Shown: positions 1 to 8,424, counted from the stretch's first letter. The stretch is 15,720 nt of DNA from Pseudomonadota bacterium (GCA_027623875.1 JAQBUS010000008.1:1-15720); one strand, 5' to 3'. The notes: a model not told the origin generated them from the sequence alone. Made by a program: numbers and translations.

Positions 1-233
1 GTTGAAGTACTATCGGTATGAGATTCGGCAATGATTTCAACAACCCCCACAATTTTCTTTTCCTTTTGACTGTGATAAAAGAAACCTAAATCCCCGAGTT
101 TCATGGAGCGCATGAAATTCCTTGCTTGATAATTTCTAACGCCGTCCCACTCCTCACCTAGGTCACCTTTTTTGACTTGATTTGACCAGGACCACATTGA
201 GGGCTCCGATTTAAAAAGCCAGTAGTTCATCAT
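1..233 (-). CDS. EVE-domain protein, N-terminal part (runs off the left edge)
   Basis: The gene reads leftward out of the window; about 77 residues are present and the C-terminal half is missing. The start MMNYWLFKSEP, followed by a W-rich stretch, WDGVRNYQARNFMR and a GDLGFFYHS segment, is the classical N-terminus of EVE-domain proteins (PUA-like fold, thymocyte nuclear protein 1 relatives). Members of this family are thought to bind modified nucleobases in DNA or RNA; the ligand here is unknown. Two ATG codons are adjacent (233 and 230); an AAAGGA Shine-Dalgarno-like sequence lies a few bases upstream and suits either. The gene follows gpsA by 46 bases on the same strand, so cotranscription with tsaD-gpsA is likely. 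In many alphaproteobacteria a YciI-family gene separates gpsA from the EVE gene; it is absent here. Confidence 0.88.
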   Translation of the reverse strand, partial: MMNYWLFKSEPSMWSWSNQVKKGDLGEEWDGVRNYQARNFMRSMKLGDLGFFYHSQKEKKIVGVVEIIAESHTDSTS

Positions 234-279
234 TTTTATCCTTTTAACCTAAGTTGGTCTTTTGCGTTTAATGAATGGA

Positions 280-1224
280 TTATTCGTTCTTGAGAGGTCT
301 TTTCAATAACTCATTCAGAGTTTCCTTGACTGAGACTGTTCCGTCAATAATTTTTGCGACTGCATTTGTGATTGGCATTTCCAATTTATAAGCATCTGAT
401 AGGCCAAGAACTGCCTTAGCAGTAGCCCTGCCTTCAACGGTTGTTTCTGGTGACCAGCTAAGGTTTGCTCCAAGGGAAAACCCAAATGAAAAATTTCTGG
501 ACTTAGAAGAAGTGCAAGTTAACACTAAATCACCAAAGCCAGATAAACCGTTGAGTGTCTCCTGCTTGGCGCCCATTTTCACTGCTAGCCTTACCATTTC
601 AGTGAATCCTCTAGTCATTAGAGCAGCTCTAGCACTTTCACCAAAGCCTGCCCCTAAACACATCCCGCACGCTATTGCTATAACATTTTTTAGAGCACCG
701 CCAAGTTCGGCTCCAACCGGATCAGGTGATAAATAAAGTCTAATAGTTTCAGTGGATAATTGTTTTTGAAGCTCGAGGCCTAAGTCCTCGTGGGTTGTTG
801 CCAAAGTTAGTGCGGCTGGAAGACCTTTTGCGATATCTAAGGCAAAACTTGGGCCAGTTAAAATCGCTGATTTAGATCCTATTCTGTCTCTTATAATTTC
901 GGTCGGTCCCTTGCCGGTTCCTAATTCTATCCCTTTGCAACAAGCTATTATAACTTTGGGTGTTTTATCCAAAGAAGTCATGTATTCTTTAAGATTTTGC
1001 ATGGGTATGGCTAAAAGCAAAATGTCCTCTGGTGTCATAGCCACATGATCAACAATTTTTAGAGAGCTCGGAATTTCAATATTGGGGAGGTAAGACGAAA
1101 CCTGGCGTGAGTTTATATCGTTTGAATTGCGGGCGATGAGTGTAACATCCTTACCAGCTTTATTTAAGACAAGAGATAGAGCTGTCCCAAATGCTCCAGC
1201 ACCGCTGATTAGTATTCTCGTCAT
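280..1224 (-). CDS. gpsA: NAD(P)-dependent glycerol-3-phosphate dehydrogenase
   Basis: A cytoplasmic enzyme of 314 residues that reduces dihydroxyacetone phosphate to sn-glycerol 3-phosphate, the backbone precursor of membrane phospholipids. The N-terminal Rossmann fold carries GAGAFGTAL at residues 8-16. The conserved CCKGIE with the lysine at 97, the TGPSFA segment at 123-128 and GALKNVIAIACG starting at 176, with the catalytic lysine at 179, are all present. Length is usual for the family (about 310-340). The ATG start lies inside the tsaD stop (ATGA overlap at 1221-1224), which fixes this start and implies translational coupling to tsaD. I see no missing residue or truncation. Confidence 0.97.
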   Translation of the reverse strand: MTRILISGAGAFGTALSLVLNKAGKDVTLIARNSNDINSRQVSSYLPNIEIPSSLKIVDHVAMTPEDILLLAIPMQNLKEYMTSLDKTPKVIIACCKGIELGTGKGPTEIIRDRIGSKSAILTGPSFALDIAKGLPAALTLATTHEDLGLELQKQLSTETIRLYLSPDPVGAELGGALKNVIAIACGMCLGAGFGESARAALMTRGFTEMVRLAVKMGAKQETLNGLSGFGDLVLTCTSSKSRNFSFGFSLGANLSWSPETTVEGRATAKAVLGLSDAYKLEMPITNAVAKIIDGTVSVKETLNELLKRPLKNE

Positions 1225-2318
1225 GATTTAGGTCCCTTTTTGCCATGTCCAATAATCGGGGAAGCGGATTGATCTAACGGCCACCGTGGGCGTGCTTTTA
1301 GATACATATCATCAGTAATCCCTAGTCTAAAGTGCTCTAAACCAGCCCAGGCAATCATTGCAGCATTATCTGTACACAAATTTATAGGTGGTGCAATAAA
1401 CTGGACAGAGTTTTCCTTCGCTAAGTTGCTTAGGCGTTGTCTAATCAATATATTAGAGGCTACTCCTCCAGAGACAGAGATAACTGGGTTATTTGGCGCT
1501 GCTTCTAAATAGGTAGCTAATGCTCGCCGAGTTTTTTCGTATAGAACGTCACATATAGCCTCCTGAAAACTTGCGCTAATATCACTTTGATCCTTTTTAA
1601 ATAATCCCCCTTGCTCATCTACGAGCTTGTTTCTGGCTCTTAAAACAGCAGTTTTCAATCCCGAAAAAGACATATTACAACCGTCTCTATCTAGGAGTGG
1701 ACGAGGGAATTTATAGGCTTTGCTATTTCCAGTTTGGGCAGAAACCTGAATAGCTGGTCCCCCTGGCTGAGGTAAGGAAAGTAATCGAGCTACTTTGTCA
1801 AATGCTTCCCCTGGAGCATCATCAATTGTAGCTCCGAGGCGTTGAAAGTTTACAGCGCTTTTAACTATTAGGAATTGGCAATGCCCTCCTGATATCAAAA
1901 GCATTAAATAGGGAAATTCAACACTATCGGTTAGCCTTGGAGTCAGGGCATGTCCGGCTAAATGATTTATCCCAATAAGAGGTTTGTTAGCCCCGGCTGC
2001 CAACCCTTTCGCACACATCACCCCTGAAATTACTCCGCCTATAAGTCCGGGGCCAGCAGTGACAGCAATCGCATCTAGATCCTTCAGATCTAGATTGGAT
2101 GTCTTCAGAGCATCTTCAACAATGTAGTCTAGTTTTTCAGCATGTGCCCTTGCAGCAATCTCAGGAACAACACCTCCGAATTTTGAATGAAGTGTTTCTT
2201 GGCAAAAGATTTTTGACGCCATAATTAACGGCTGATCGCCTTCACATAAGCGCACTACGGCAGCTGCCGTGTCATCACAGCTACTTTCGATCCCTAGAAT
2301 GGTTATTGTTTTAGCCAT
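1221..2318 (-). CDS. tsaD: tRNA N6-adenosine threonylcarbamoyltransferase
   Basis: TsaD transfers the threonylcarbamoyl group from TC-AMP to A37 of tRNAs that read ANN codons, acting with TsaB and TsaE, which are not in the window. The start used gives 365 residues. The ILGIESSCDD opening, the metal-binding HxxxH in INHLAGHA (histidines near 119 and 123), the GGHCQ loop, the PGEAFDKVAR segment, the SFSGLKTAV motif and the CTDNAAMIAW motif near the C-terminus are all in place. An in-frame ATG at 2390 would add 24 residues that do not resemble family members, so the ATG at 2318 (MAKTITILGIE) is preferred; the ATG at 2327 is also possible. No strong Shine-Dalgarno sequence precedes any of them. 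The gene heads a leftward unit with gpsA and the EVE gene and is divergent from hemD. Confidence 0.96.
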   Translation of the reverse strand: MAKTITILGIESSCDDTAAAVVRLCEGDQPLIMASKIFCQETLHSKFGGVVPEIAARAHAEKLDYIVEDALKTSNLDLKDLDAIAVTAGPGLIGGVISGVMCAKGLAAGANKPLIGINHLAGHALTPRLTDSVEFPYLMLLISGGHCQFLIVKSAVNFQRLGATIDDAPGEAFDKVARLLSLPQPGGPAIQVSAQTGNSKAYKFPRPLLDRDGCNMSFSGLKTAVLRARNKLVDEQGGLFKKDQSDISASFQEAICDVLYEKTRRALATYLEAAPNNPVISVSGGVASNILIRQRLSNLAKENSVQFIAPPINLCTDNAAMIAWAGLEHFRLGITDDMYLKARPRWPLDQSASPIIGHGKKGPKS

Positions 2319-2395
2319 ATTATTCATACTGTTGCTTGTAGTTCGGTACGGGGGTAACACCTTGCTATGGTTCAGACAATACGTATGCAAAATAA

Positions 2396-3097
2396 ATGAA
2401 GTTCTTAATTACACGCCCTTTGGAGCAATCTAAAAGGTTTTCATGCCAATTAGTAGAAGCGTTTGGTGGAAACATAAAGGTATGTATTTCGCCAGTTATT
2501 GAAATTAACACATTGAAAAAGAGCATAAATACAACATCATTTCAGGGGTTAATTTTTACATCGGAGAACGGAGTACGTGCGTTTGCGAAGTTGAACACAG
2601 AAAGGAACCTTCCGGCCTTTTGCGTCGGAAACCAGACTGCACTGGTAGCTAGAAGTTGTGGTTTCCTCGCAGTGTCAGCGCAAGGAGACACTAATCAGTT
2701 GATTCTACTTTTAAAAGAACAAGCGAGTGAGCTTCGATTGCTATATTTAAGAGGCAAACATGTGTCTGCCGATATAGAGCAAGAGTTACGAAAAGATAAC
2801 ATTAAGGTTGTCTCAAAAATAGTCTATAAACAAAACCCAATAAAATTTACGCATCAAGCTGTTGAATTTCTTTCTGGGCCAGATAAAATTATTGTCCCAC
2901 TATTTTCCGATAGATCCAATGTTATTCTCTCAAAACAGTTTTTTCAAAAAATGAATTCAATGAGAATAGCAATTTGTTTGAGCCCCACTATCGCGAGGAA
3001 TGTTAACCCTCTCCATTATAGTAAGATATATGTTAGTCCCAACCCTAATTCAGTAAGTTTAATCGAGGAGATAAAACGAGTTATCGATATGAGTTAA
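2396..3097 (+). CDS. hemD: Uroporphyrinogen-III synthase
   Basis: HemD cyclises hydroxymethylbilane, inverting ring D, to give uroporphyrinogen III, the precursor of haem and other tetrapyrroles. The 233-residue product is of normal length and, although the family is weakly conserved, shows its landmarks: the ITRPLEQ start, FTSENGVRAF near residues 54-63, PAFCVGNQTA near 74, LYLRGKHVSADI near 115-126, and a C-terminal segment that reads like the usual SPTIARN motif. It starts 77 bases from tsaD on the opposite strand. In most alphaproteobacteria hemC (hydroxymethylbilane synthase) sits between tsaD and hemD; here it does not. The mic60-like gene and hemY follow, as usual. The low family conservation makes context an important part of this call. 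Confidence 0.9.
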   Translation: MKFLITRPLEQSKRFSCQLVEAFGGNIKVCISPVIEINTLKKSINTTSFQGLIFTSENGVRAFAKLNTERNLPAFCVGNQTALVARSCGFLAVSAQGDTNQLILLLKEQASELRLLYLRGKHVSADIEQELRKDNIKVVSKIVYKQNPIKFTHQAVEFLSGPDKIIVPLFSDRSNVILSKQFFQKMNSMRIAICLSPTIARNVNPLHYSKIYVSPNPNSVSLIEEIKRVIDMS

Positions 3098-3166
3098 GCT
3101 TCATGCAATTAATGCCTAAATAATATTTTGATAGCAAAAACCCTAAAAATCAGCGAATGTTCAAGT

Positions 3167-3172
3167 TATAAT
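3167..3172 (+). promoter_or_regulatory. Candidate -10 element for mic60-hemY
   Basis: A perfect TATAAT lies in the 116-base gap between hemD and the mic60-like gene, about 40 bases before the start codon. No good -35 is visible 16-18 bases upstream (the best match there is AT-rich and poor). If real, mic60-hemY can be transcribed separately from hemD. In AT-rich DNA such hexamers arise by chance, so this is weak. Confidence 0.3.
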
Positions 3173-3213
3173 GTGTGCTGATACAAACAAAATAACAGGA
3201 TAAGAACAGAAAA

Positions 3214-4326
3214 TTGACCAGTGAGAGTAACAAGGTAGATCAAGTTGATGATGCAATATCAGAGGTCTTAGAGGAAGATGCCTTTGAGGCTGTGATTGTT
3301 ACTCCCAAAACACAATCAATTTTGAACCGGTTTTTAATTATCTTCACGGCATTTTTAGTGGGTTGTGTTTTGGTTGGTTTTTTTGCTTACGGATGGGTAA
3401 GATACTCGACTTCGTTAGAGGTTGAGCAAAATAGTGAAAAAGAAATTGATCAAAGGGTGAGTTCTTTAAAAAAAGAACTTTCTGAGCAAAAAAACGCAAG
3501 TAAAAAACTTCAGGAATCTGTTGAATTACTTTCGAGTAAGGTTGGTCTTCTTCAGGGAGAGATAGAAGCAGGTAAAGTTTTTGCTAAAGAAGCATTGGAA
3601 GAAAACAAATTAGTTTTCGAGGAGTTGTTTAAGGGTATAAACAAGAAGCTTAATCTAATTGGTATTTCACAAGACTCAGTGATTGTTCTTCCTGATCAAG
3701 AAAATGAACTTGCTGCAAAAATATTGGCTGTTAAGGAGTTAGAGGGCCGGATGAACATCGTAATAGGAGAGGCCAACAAAAAAATTCTTCTTGCAGAAAA
3801 AAAAGAACAAGAAATGATGGTAATTGAGGCAAGCGAATTTATCAGAAATAAAATTCAAAGTATTAGAAACTTTGTCGATTTAGGGCAACCATTTGATAAT
3901 TTAATTAATGAACTTTCCGACAAAATATTGGTGCCATCAGACTTAAAATTAATGGCCGCTAAAGGTGTAATGCCATTAAGAGACGTACAAAAAGAATTCT
4001 TAGAGCTATCAAGAAAAGCCTTATCTAAATCTTTTGAGACAGTTTCTGATAGAAGCATGAAGGATAAAGTTACTATTTTTGTTAGAAAAAGTTTGGGAGC
4101 GCGCTCATTAACGCCTCGTATTGGTGACGACCCAGATGCAATTCTTTCTCGTGCCGAAGCCTTTGTTATTGAGAAAAAGCTTTCTGATGCTCTGGAGCTT
4201 ATAAGCTTTCTACCTCCTGAGGGTCTTACTGAGTTTGAAGGCTGGACGAAAAGTGTTGATGATTTGATTTATGTTTATAAAATGTTAGATGAACTAGAGA
4301 TCTCTATAATTGCGGGTCGGGAATAA
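3214..4326 (+). CDS. Mic60/mitofilin-like inner-membrane coiled-coil protein
   Basis: This 370-residue protein has a short acidic cytoplasmic N-terminus, one membrane segment at about residues 38-62, and then a long Lys/Glu-rich region likely to form coiled coil (about 70-140 and again near 165-210), predicted to lie in the periplasm. The C-terminal part, with the RAEAFVIEKKLSDALELI segment and a following W in a helical stretch, fits the mitofilin signature region. Alphaproteobacterial homologues of mitochondrial Mic60 are encoded between hemD and hemY, exactly as here; Mic60 bends and tethers membranes in intracytoplasmic membranes and cristae. The start is TTG at 3214; no in-frame ATG precedes the membrane segment. 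A GGA-containing purine stretch lies about 13 bases upstream, rather far for a Shine-Dalgarno site. hemY starts 3 bases after the stop, so the two are almost certainly co-translated. Confidence 0.85.
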   Translation: MTSESNKVDQVDDAISEVLEEDAFEAVIVTPKTQSILNRFLIIFTAFLVGCVLVGFFAYGWVRYSTSLEVEQNSEKEIDQRVSSLKKELSEQKNASKKLQESVELLSSKVGLLQGEIEAGKVFAKEALEENKLVFEELFKGINKKLNLIGISQDSVIVLPDQENELAAKILAVKELEGRMNIVIGEANKKILLAEKKEQEMMVIEASEFIRNKIQSIRNFVDLGQPFDNLINELSDKILVPSDLKLMAAKGVMPLRDVQKEFLELSRKALSKSFETVSDRSMKDKVTIFVRKSLGARSLTPRIGDDPDAILSRAEAFVIEKKLSDALELISFLPPEGLTEFEGWTKSVDDLIYVYKMLDELEISIIAGRE

Positions 4327-4329
4327 GAG

Positions 4330-5778
4330 ATGCTCTTTTCTTTAGTAAAAATTATTATCTTCTTTTCTGTTGTTGTCGGGATAACATTAGGATTAGGAGA
4401 GTTATTAAGGTCAAATGGTTTCGTGAGGCTTTCCTTTATGGATACGGAGCTTACTATAAGCCCATTGATTGCGGCTTTGTTGTTGTTTTTTTTATTATTA
4501 GGGTTTTGGATTTTATTAAAAATACTGGGCTTTTTTACAGCTGTTCTAAGATTTTTAAATGGGGATGAGACAGCTGTTTCTCGATACTTTAATAAAAACC
4601 GAGAGAGAAAAGGTTTTGAAGCTTTAGCGGATGGCCTGGTAGCGTTAGCATCTGGAGAGGGACATGTGGCTATATCAAAAGCAGCAAAAGCAGAAAAATA
4701 CTTAAAGCGCCCAGAGTTGACTAATCTTATTATAGCTCAGGCGGCTGATAGCCTAAATGATAGCCCTAAGGCTTATAAGTTCTATAAGGAGCTACTAAAA
4801 GATGATAGAACTCGATTTGTTGGCATTATTGGTATTATGAAACATAAGCTTTCTGATGGTGACCAGGAGTTAGCTCTTAAGCTGGCGGAAAAAGCTTTTT
4901 CATTAAAACCCAAACACGAAAAGACCCAGGATGTTTTGCTTCAACTTCAAGCTGGAAACGAGGACTGGAGAGGGGCTCGCAAGACACTAAATGCCAAATT
5001 GAAATACGGGTTATTACCGCGAGATGTTCACAGACGTCGAGATGCAGTGTTGGCGTTGTCGGAGGCAAGAAGCATTTTGGCAGATGGTAAGGTTATAGAG
5101 GCAGGAGAGGCGTCTATAGAAGCAAATAGATTATCACCAGATTTAATTCCGGCCGCGGCTATGGCAGCGCGTAGTTACATTCAAAAAGGGAAACCCAAAA
5201 GTGCTTTACGAATCATTAAAAAGGCTTGGGAGATTAAACCTCACCCAGACTTAGCAGTTGTTTTCAAGGAACTAAAAGAAAAAGAGAGCGAAGAGGAGTT
5301 AATAAAAAGCTTTAAAAATCTTTCCCGTAATCAGAGCGACGACGATGAAACAAAAATGTTTCTATCGGAGCTTTATATAGCGGCTGGAAACTTCTCTGAT
5401 GCTAGAGGTGCGTTAGGAACCTTGGTGGAGACCTTACCTAATGCCAGAGTGATGACAATCTTGGCAGCAATTCTTCGAGGAGAAGGAGAAAGTGATGAGG
5501 ATGTTAGGGATTTGCTAACGCAGGCCCTCAAGGCTCCTCGGGGGGCCCAGTGGGTTTGTGAAAATTGTTTTCACCTTCATACAAGTTGGGTGCCCGTATG
5601 CCGAAATTGTAAAAGTTTTGATACTCTTAGTTGGAAGGAACTTTCTTCAGAAGAGGAAGATGGGCCTCAATCATTACTAGAGTTGCCGAACTCTTCCGAT
5701 CAATATGGTCCAGGAGATATAAACCAAACATTGTTGAAAAAAAATATTGACCCTGAAAAGGCTGAAATTAAACGCTAA
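4330..5778 (+). CDS. hemY: HemY-type TPR membrane protein with C-terminal zinc ribbon
   Basis: The 482-residue protein has two N-terminal membrane helices (about 3-24 and 43-70), then HemY_N-type sequence (ALADGLVALASGEG near 99-111, AAKAEKYL near 118) and a series of TPR-like helical pairs to about residue 405. HemY in proteobacteria is named for its place next to hemC/hemD; its exact role in haem synthesis or membrane quality is unsettled, and it is not the Bacillus protoporphyrinogen oxidase of the same name. A C-terminal zinc ribbon, with paired cysteines at 410/413 and 424/427 in a W-x-C-x2-C ... C-x2-C arrangement, is characteristic of the alphaproteobacterial version. After it comes an acidic, probably disordered tail. 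It is tightly coupled to the upstream Mic60-like gene. Confidence 0.9.
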   Translation: MLFSLVKIIIFFSVVVGITLGLGELLRSNGFVRLSFMDTELTISPLIAALLLFFLLLGFWILLKILGFFTAVLRFLNGDETAVSRYFNKNRERKGFEALADGLVALASGEGHVAISKAAKAEKYLKRPELTNLIIAQAADSLNDSPKAYKFYKELLKDDRTRFVGIIGIMKHKLSDGDQELALKLAEKAFSLKPKHEKTQDVLLQLQAGNEDWRGARKTLNAKLKYGLLPRDVHRRRDAVLALSEARSILADGKVIEAGEASIEANRLSPDLIPAAAMAARSYIQKGKPKSALRIIKKAWEIKPHPDLAVVFKELKEKESEEELIKSFKNLSRNQSDDDETKMFLSELYIAAGNFSDARGALGTLVETLPNARVMTILAAILRGEGESDEDVRDLLTQALKAPRGAQWVCENCFHLHTSWVPVCRNCKSFDTLSWKELSSEEEDGPQSLLELPNSSDQYGPGDINQTLLKKNIDPEKAEIKR

Positions 5779-6048
5779 AGTTTAGAATTTATTAAACTTA
5801 CCGATGGTTTTTTTCTTGCGTCTAATTTGTTCCAAAGTGTAAATCTCGCCCTCTCTTTTACTCAGGGATAGACCTCTTAACTTAGTCTCAGGTGTAGAAG
5901 GTTAAGCTACTAATATTATTGCTTTAAAGGGCTTGATATGGAAGAAACAACAGCTTGGCCTTAAATGAAAATTTAAAAGCGATTAACCAACGATGGATAT
6001 ATGAATTAAATCAATTTTCTTCGTTCAAAATATAAAAGAGCTTAATCT
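5779..6048. other. Intergenic gap with no confident gene
   Basis: This 270-base gap between hemY and the YczE-family gene is the longest in the window. A 7-base inverted repeat (AAGTTTA, 5778-5784; TAAACTT, 5793-5799) begins at the hemY stop codon and is followed, 8 bases later, by a run of seven T at 5808-5814; it may be a weak terminator. On the minus strand, 5782-5901 is open for 39 codons and reads like protein but has no ATG, GTG or TTG. An 8-codon ORF with a fair Shine-Dalgarno match begins at 5938. No tRNA or recognisable structured RNA was seen. Confidence 0.4.
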
Positions 6049-6711
6049 ATGATAGTGAATTTTTTATCAATCAAGGCCATACCAATTTTATTTTGGAGTT
6101 CACCTAAGGCGCTGACTATAAGACCACCATTTGAGTCTTTGTTAGCTCTTATTCTAGGCCTTATTCTATTCGGCTTGGGTGAAGCAGTTTTAATTTCGTC
6201 GGGTTATGGTGTCAGCCCTTGGAGCGCTTTTGCCCAGGGATTGGCTAATGTTGCTGGTTGGAGTATTGGTTTTGCAACCTTTATTATAAGTATAATCATT
6301 TTGATAAGTTGGATTCCCCTTAAGCAAATGCCAGGGAGTGGGACTATTCTTAATACTATTATTATAGCGCTTGTTATTGATTTTTCTCTACCTTATTTGC
6401 CAGCCCCGGATCAATATTTTTTAAAGCTATTACAAGCAACAATAGGTATATTAATAACTGGTTTTGGGGGAGGAATTTATTTGATTGCGAATTTAGGACC
6501 CGGACCACGGGACGGACTAATAACTGGGCTGCAGCGTTTAACAAAATCGCCAAGAGCTTTAGTGCAAAGTATAATTGAAATAACTGTCGTGATTGTAGGT
6601 TTTTTTTTAGGAGGTGTTATTGGGGTTGGCACTATTTTGTTTGCATTTGGAATAGGCCCATCTGTTGCTGCCAGTCTTTACATGCTTCAAAAAATTTTCG
6701 GTAAAAAATAA
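6049..6711 (+). CDS. YczE/YitT-type integral membrane protein
   Basis: The 220-residue product is nearly all hydrophobic, with about five or six membrane segments. Family landmarks of the YczE group (COG2364) are visible: GLILFGLGEAVLISSGYGVSPW near residues 37-58, where a glycine-rich helix ends in the typical G-x-S-P-W, and GPGPRDGLITGL near 150-161, which matches the GxGPRDG signature, followed by GGVIGVGTILFAFGIGP near the C-terminus. The function of the family is not established; in bacilli yczE lies near surfactin genes, and some homologues are annotated as transport or regulatory membrane proteins. No regulator or partner gene is adjacent, so its job cannot be inferred from context. 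An AGAG about 7 bases before the ATG may be the ribosome binding site. Confidence 0.85.
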   Translation: MIVNFLSIKAIPILFWSSPKALTIRPPFESLLALILGLILFGLGEAVLISSGYGVSPWSAFAQGLANVAGWSIGFATFIISIIILISWIPLKQMPGSGTILNTIIIALVIDFSLPYLPAPDQYFLKLLQATIGILITGFGGGIYLIANLGPGPRDGLITGLQRLTKSPRALVQSIIEITVVIVGFFLGGVIGVGTILFAFGIGPSVAASLYMLQKIFGKK

Positions 6712-6787
6712 AAGATTTTGAAAATCTGCATTAACCTATTGTATTGCCGATTTTAGAATTTTCTGGGTATAATTCTCAATTGTAAAT

Positions 6788-8424
6788 TTATTTTTTTTCT
6801 GAACGACAATAACAAGAGGCCTTAATCGGTATTTCTGCTCTTGCAAGTGCTTGATCAAGGAGTTGACGTATAAGCTGGCGTTCTAGGTTTTCTCCCCGAT
6901 GCTCTAGACATTCGTTTAAACCATGAAGGCTCCAGACATTTCTTGGATGTTGGCTTGGACGTGGTAAAGAGTTATCTAAACCCAAGTCAGCCCGATATAC
7001 TGCTTCAGCTTCATAAAAAAACTCTGAATCGATAAGGAGTGCCCCAAGGGCATGACGCGTTGGCTGCATCCATCCCCACGGTTCATCGTAAAGTAACTCG
7101 TCATCCAACTGCACTGATTTACGTAGGTGTTCTAGGCCTTTATTAGTGTGTCCAGCCTTGTAAGCTAACTCACCTAGCATCATTTGTTCGGCTACTAATA
7201 AGATCTCAGAACAAGGGTTGTTAAATACTGCTCTGTCCTCTTGAACAGATTTTTTTGCAGCTAGAAAGAGTTCTTTTTCTGCACTAGCCTCAGTTATTTT
7301 TCCTAGGTTTGCTAGTGCCACAGTACGAGCATACCGCAGCATTGCTGTGGTATAACTATAAAGTTCAGCATCGTCAGGAAAAACCTCACATAAGATGTCT
7401 TCCCATTTTCCAAATCTAATAAGCACGTGTATTTTCATAGAAACAAAACTTTCAAACATCTCCGGTAAAAACCGCACAACTGGTTCGGGAAGTATATCAA
7501 GTAATTCCTGAGCTGCAGATAAAGCGGGCGTGGGCTGGGCAAGGAACATTGCTCCATATATTTTAAAATGGAGATTGTGGATTCGGTATATCGTATAAAA
7601 ATTACTCCCCCAGCATAGTCAAAGAATTTTTTGTCTATTATTGATGCCTTATTGTTTCTCCAGACAACGTTTTGATAGTCGCCACATAGCACATCAATGT
7701 GTGTTGCCATATGAACGAGATGACCAGAATCCGGAACTAAGTCGACTAACTTATCGCCGTGAGGCAATGCTTTTTCCGGGTTTGGGGACATTTCCATAAG
7801 ATGAATATACATGTGCAGCAGGCCAGGGTGTTCCCAAGCTTCAGGTTGACTGGAGAACGCTTTTTCTAAAGCATTTTTTGCTTCTTGAGTTGATGCCCCA
7901 TCAGTTGGTTTTCCTGTTTTCAGGTCCCAGAGATTCCAGGGTGCTCGGTTCATAAGTGCCTCGGCAAAAATGGCCGTAACGTCAAGGTTATTAGAAAACT
8001 CGCTCTCCCCTTTACGCATTGAATTGGAAAAGGCATCATTCCATGGGGTATAGTCCTCTATGGTCGGGTCGGACGGAAATCGATGAAATAGAGCATCAAC
8101 CATAGAGATTTCTATAGGGGTGGCGAATTTGTATGTGGCCTTTGCATCCCTTAAAGCTTTGTGAGCGCGCTCAAGAGCTAAAGCTTTCTCTTTTCGTGAA
8201 AAAAACTCCCATACTTTATTGTAGTTAGGCCCTATTGCATGAGCTATACCCCAGTTGGCCATTATGCAATTTGGATCAGCTGTAATGGCTTTCTCAAAAC
8301 ACACTACGGCTTCTTCGTGATTAAACCCAAAAAGCCATAAAAAACCATTATTAAGCCAGGTTTGAGCTTCTGGAGATGTGGTCGTGAAGCTGGTTTTGAA
8401 GGACCCTAGATTGAAATATGACAA
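6788..8424 (-). pseudogene. TPR-family protein gene broken by a one-base frameshift
   Basis: Two overlapping reading frames together encode one tetratricopeptide-repeat protein. The first (from 8424, TTG start) carries the family N-terminus: WLNNGFLWLFGFNHEEAV, then ANWGIAHAIGPNYNKVW and a HMYIHLMEMSPNPEKAL stretch. It stays correct to about residue 274. The second frame, to the stop at 6788, continues with FYTIYRIHNLHF, MFLAQ and, later, the HALGALL and YRADLGLD segments. Inserting one base in the five-base A run at 7597-7601 (T run on the coding strand) joins them into about 545 residues, the usual length of this family. The frameshift is therefore either a recent mutation or a sequencing/assembly error; both halves look otherwise intact, with no other stop. 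Members are of unknown function, probably soluble TPR scaffolds. Only TTG is available as a start, and no clear ribosome binding site is seen. If the frameshift is real, the halves are 329 and 253 residues (starts 8424 and 7549). Confidence 0.82.

Noticed and set aside
2319..2390. N-terminal extension of tsaD to the ATG at 2390
   Set aside because: The extra 24 residues do not resemble TsaD, which begins at the ILGIESSCDD strand; the extension would fill almost the whole divergent gap with hemD.
5938..5964. Eight-codon ORF (MEETTAWP) as a leader peptide before the YczE gene
   Set aside because: A fair AAGGG lies upstream, but there is no codon run, attenuator stem or link to the downstream gene; length is within chance.
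6713..6727. AGATTTTGAAAATCT palindrome just after the YczE gene stop as a terminator or operator
   Set aside because: The loop is a single base and no T run follows; simple AT palindromes are common in DNA of this composition.
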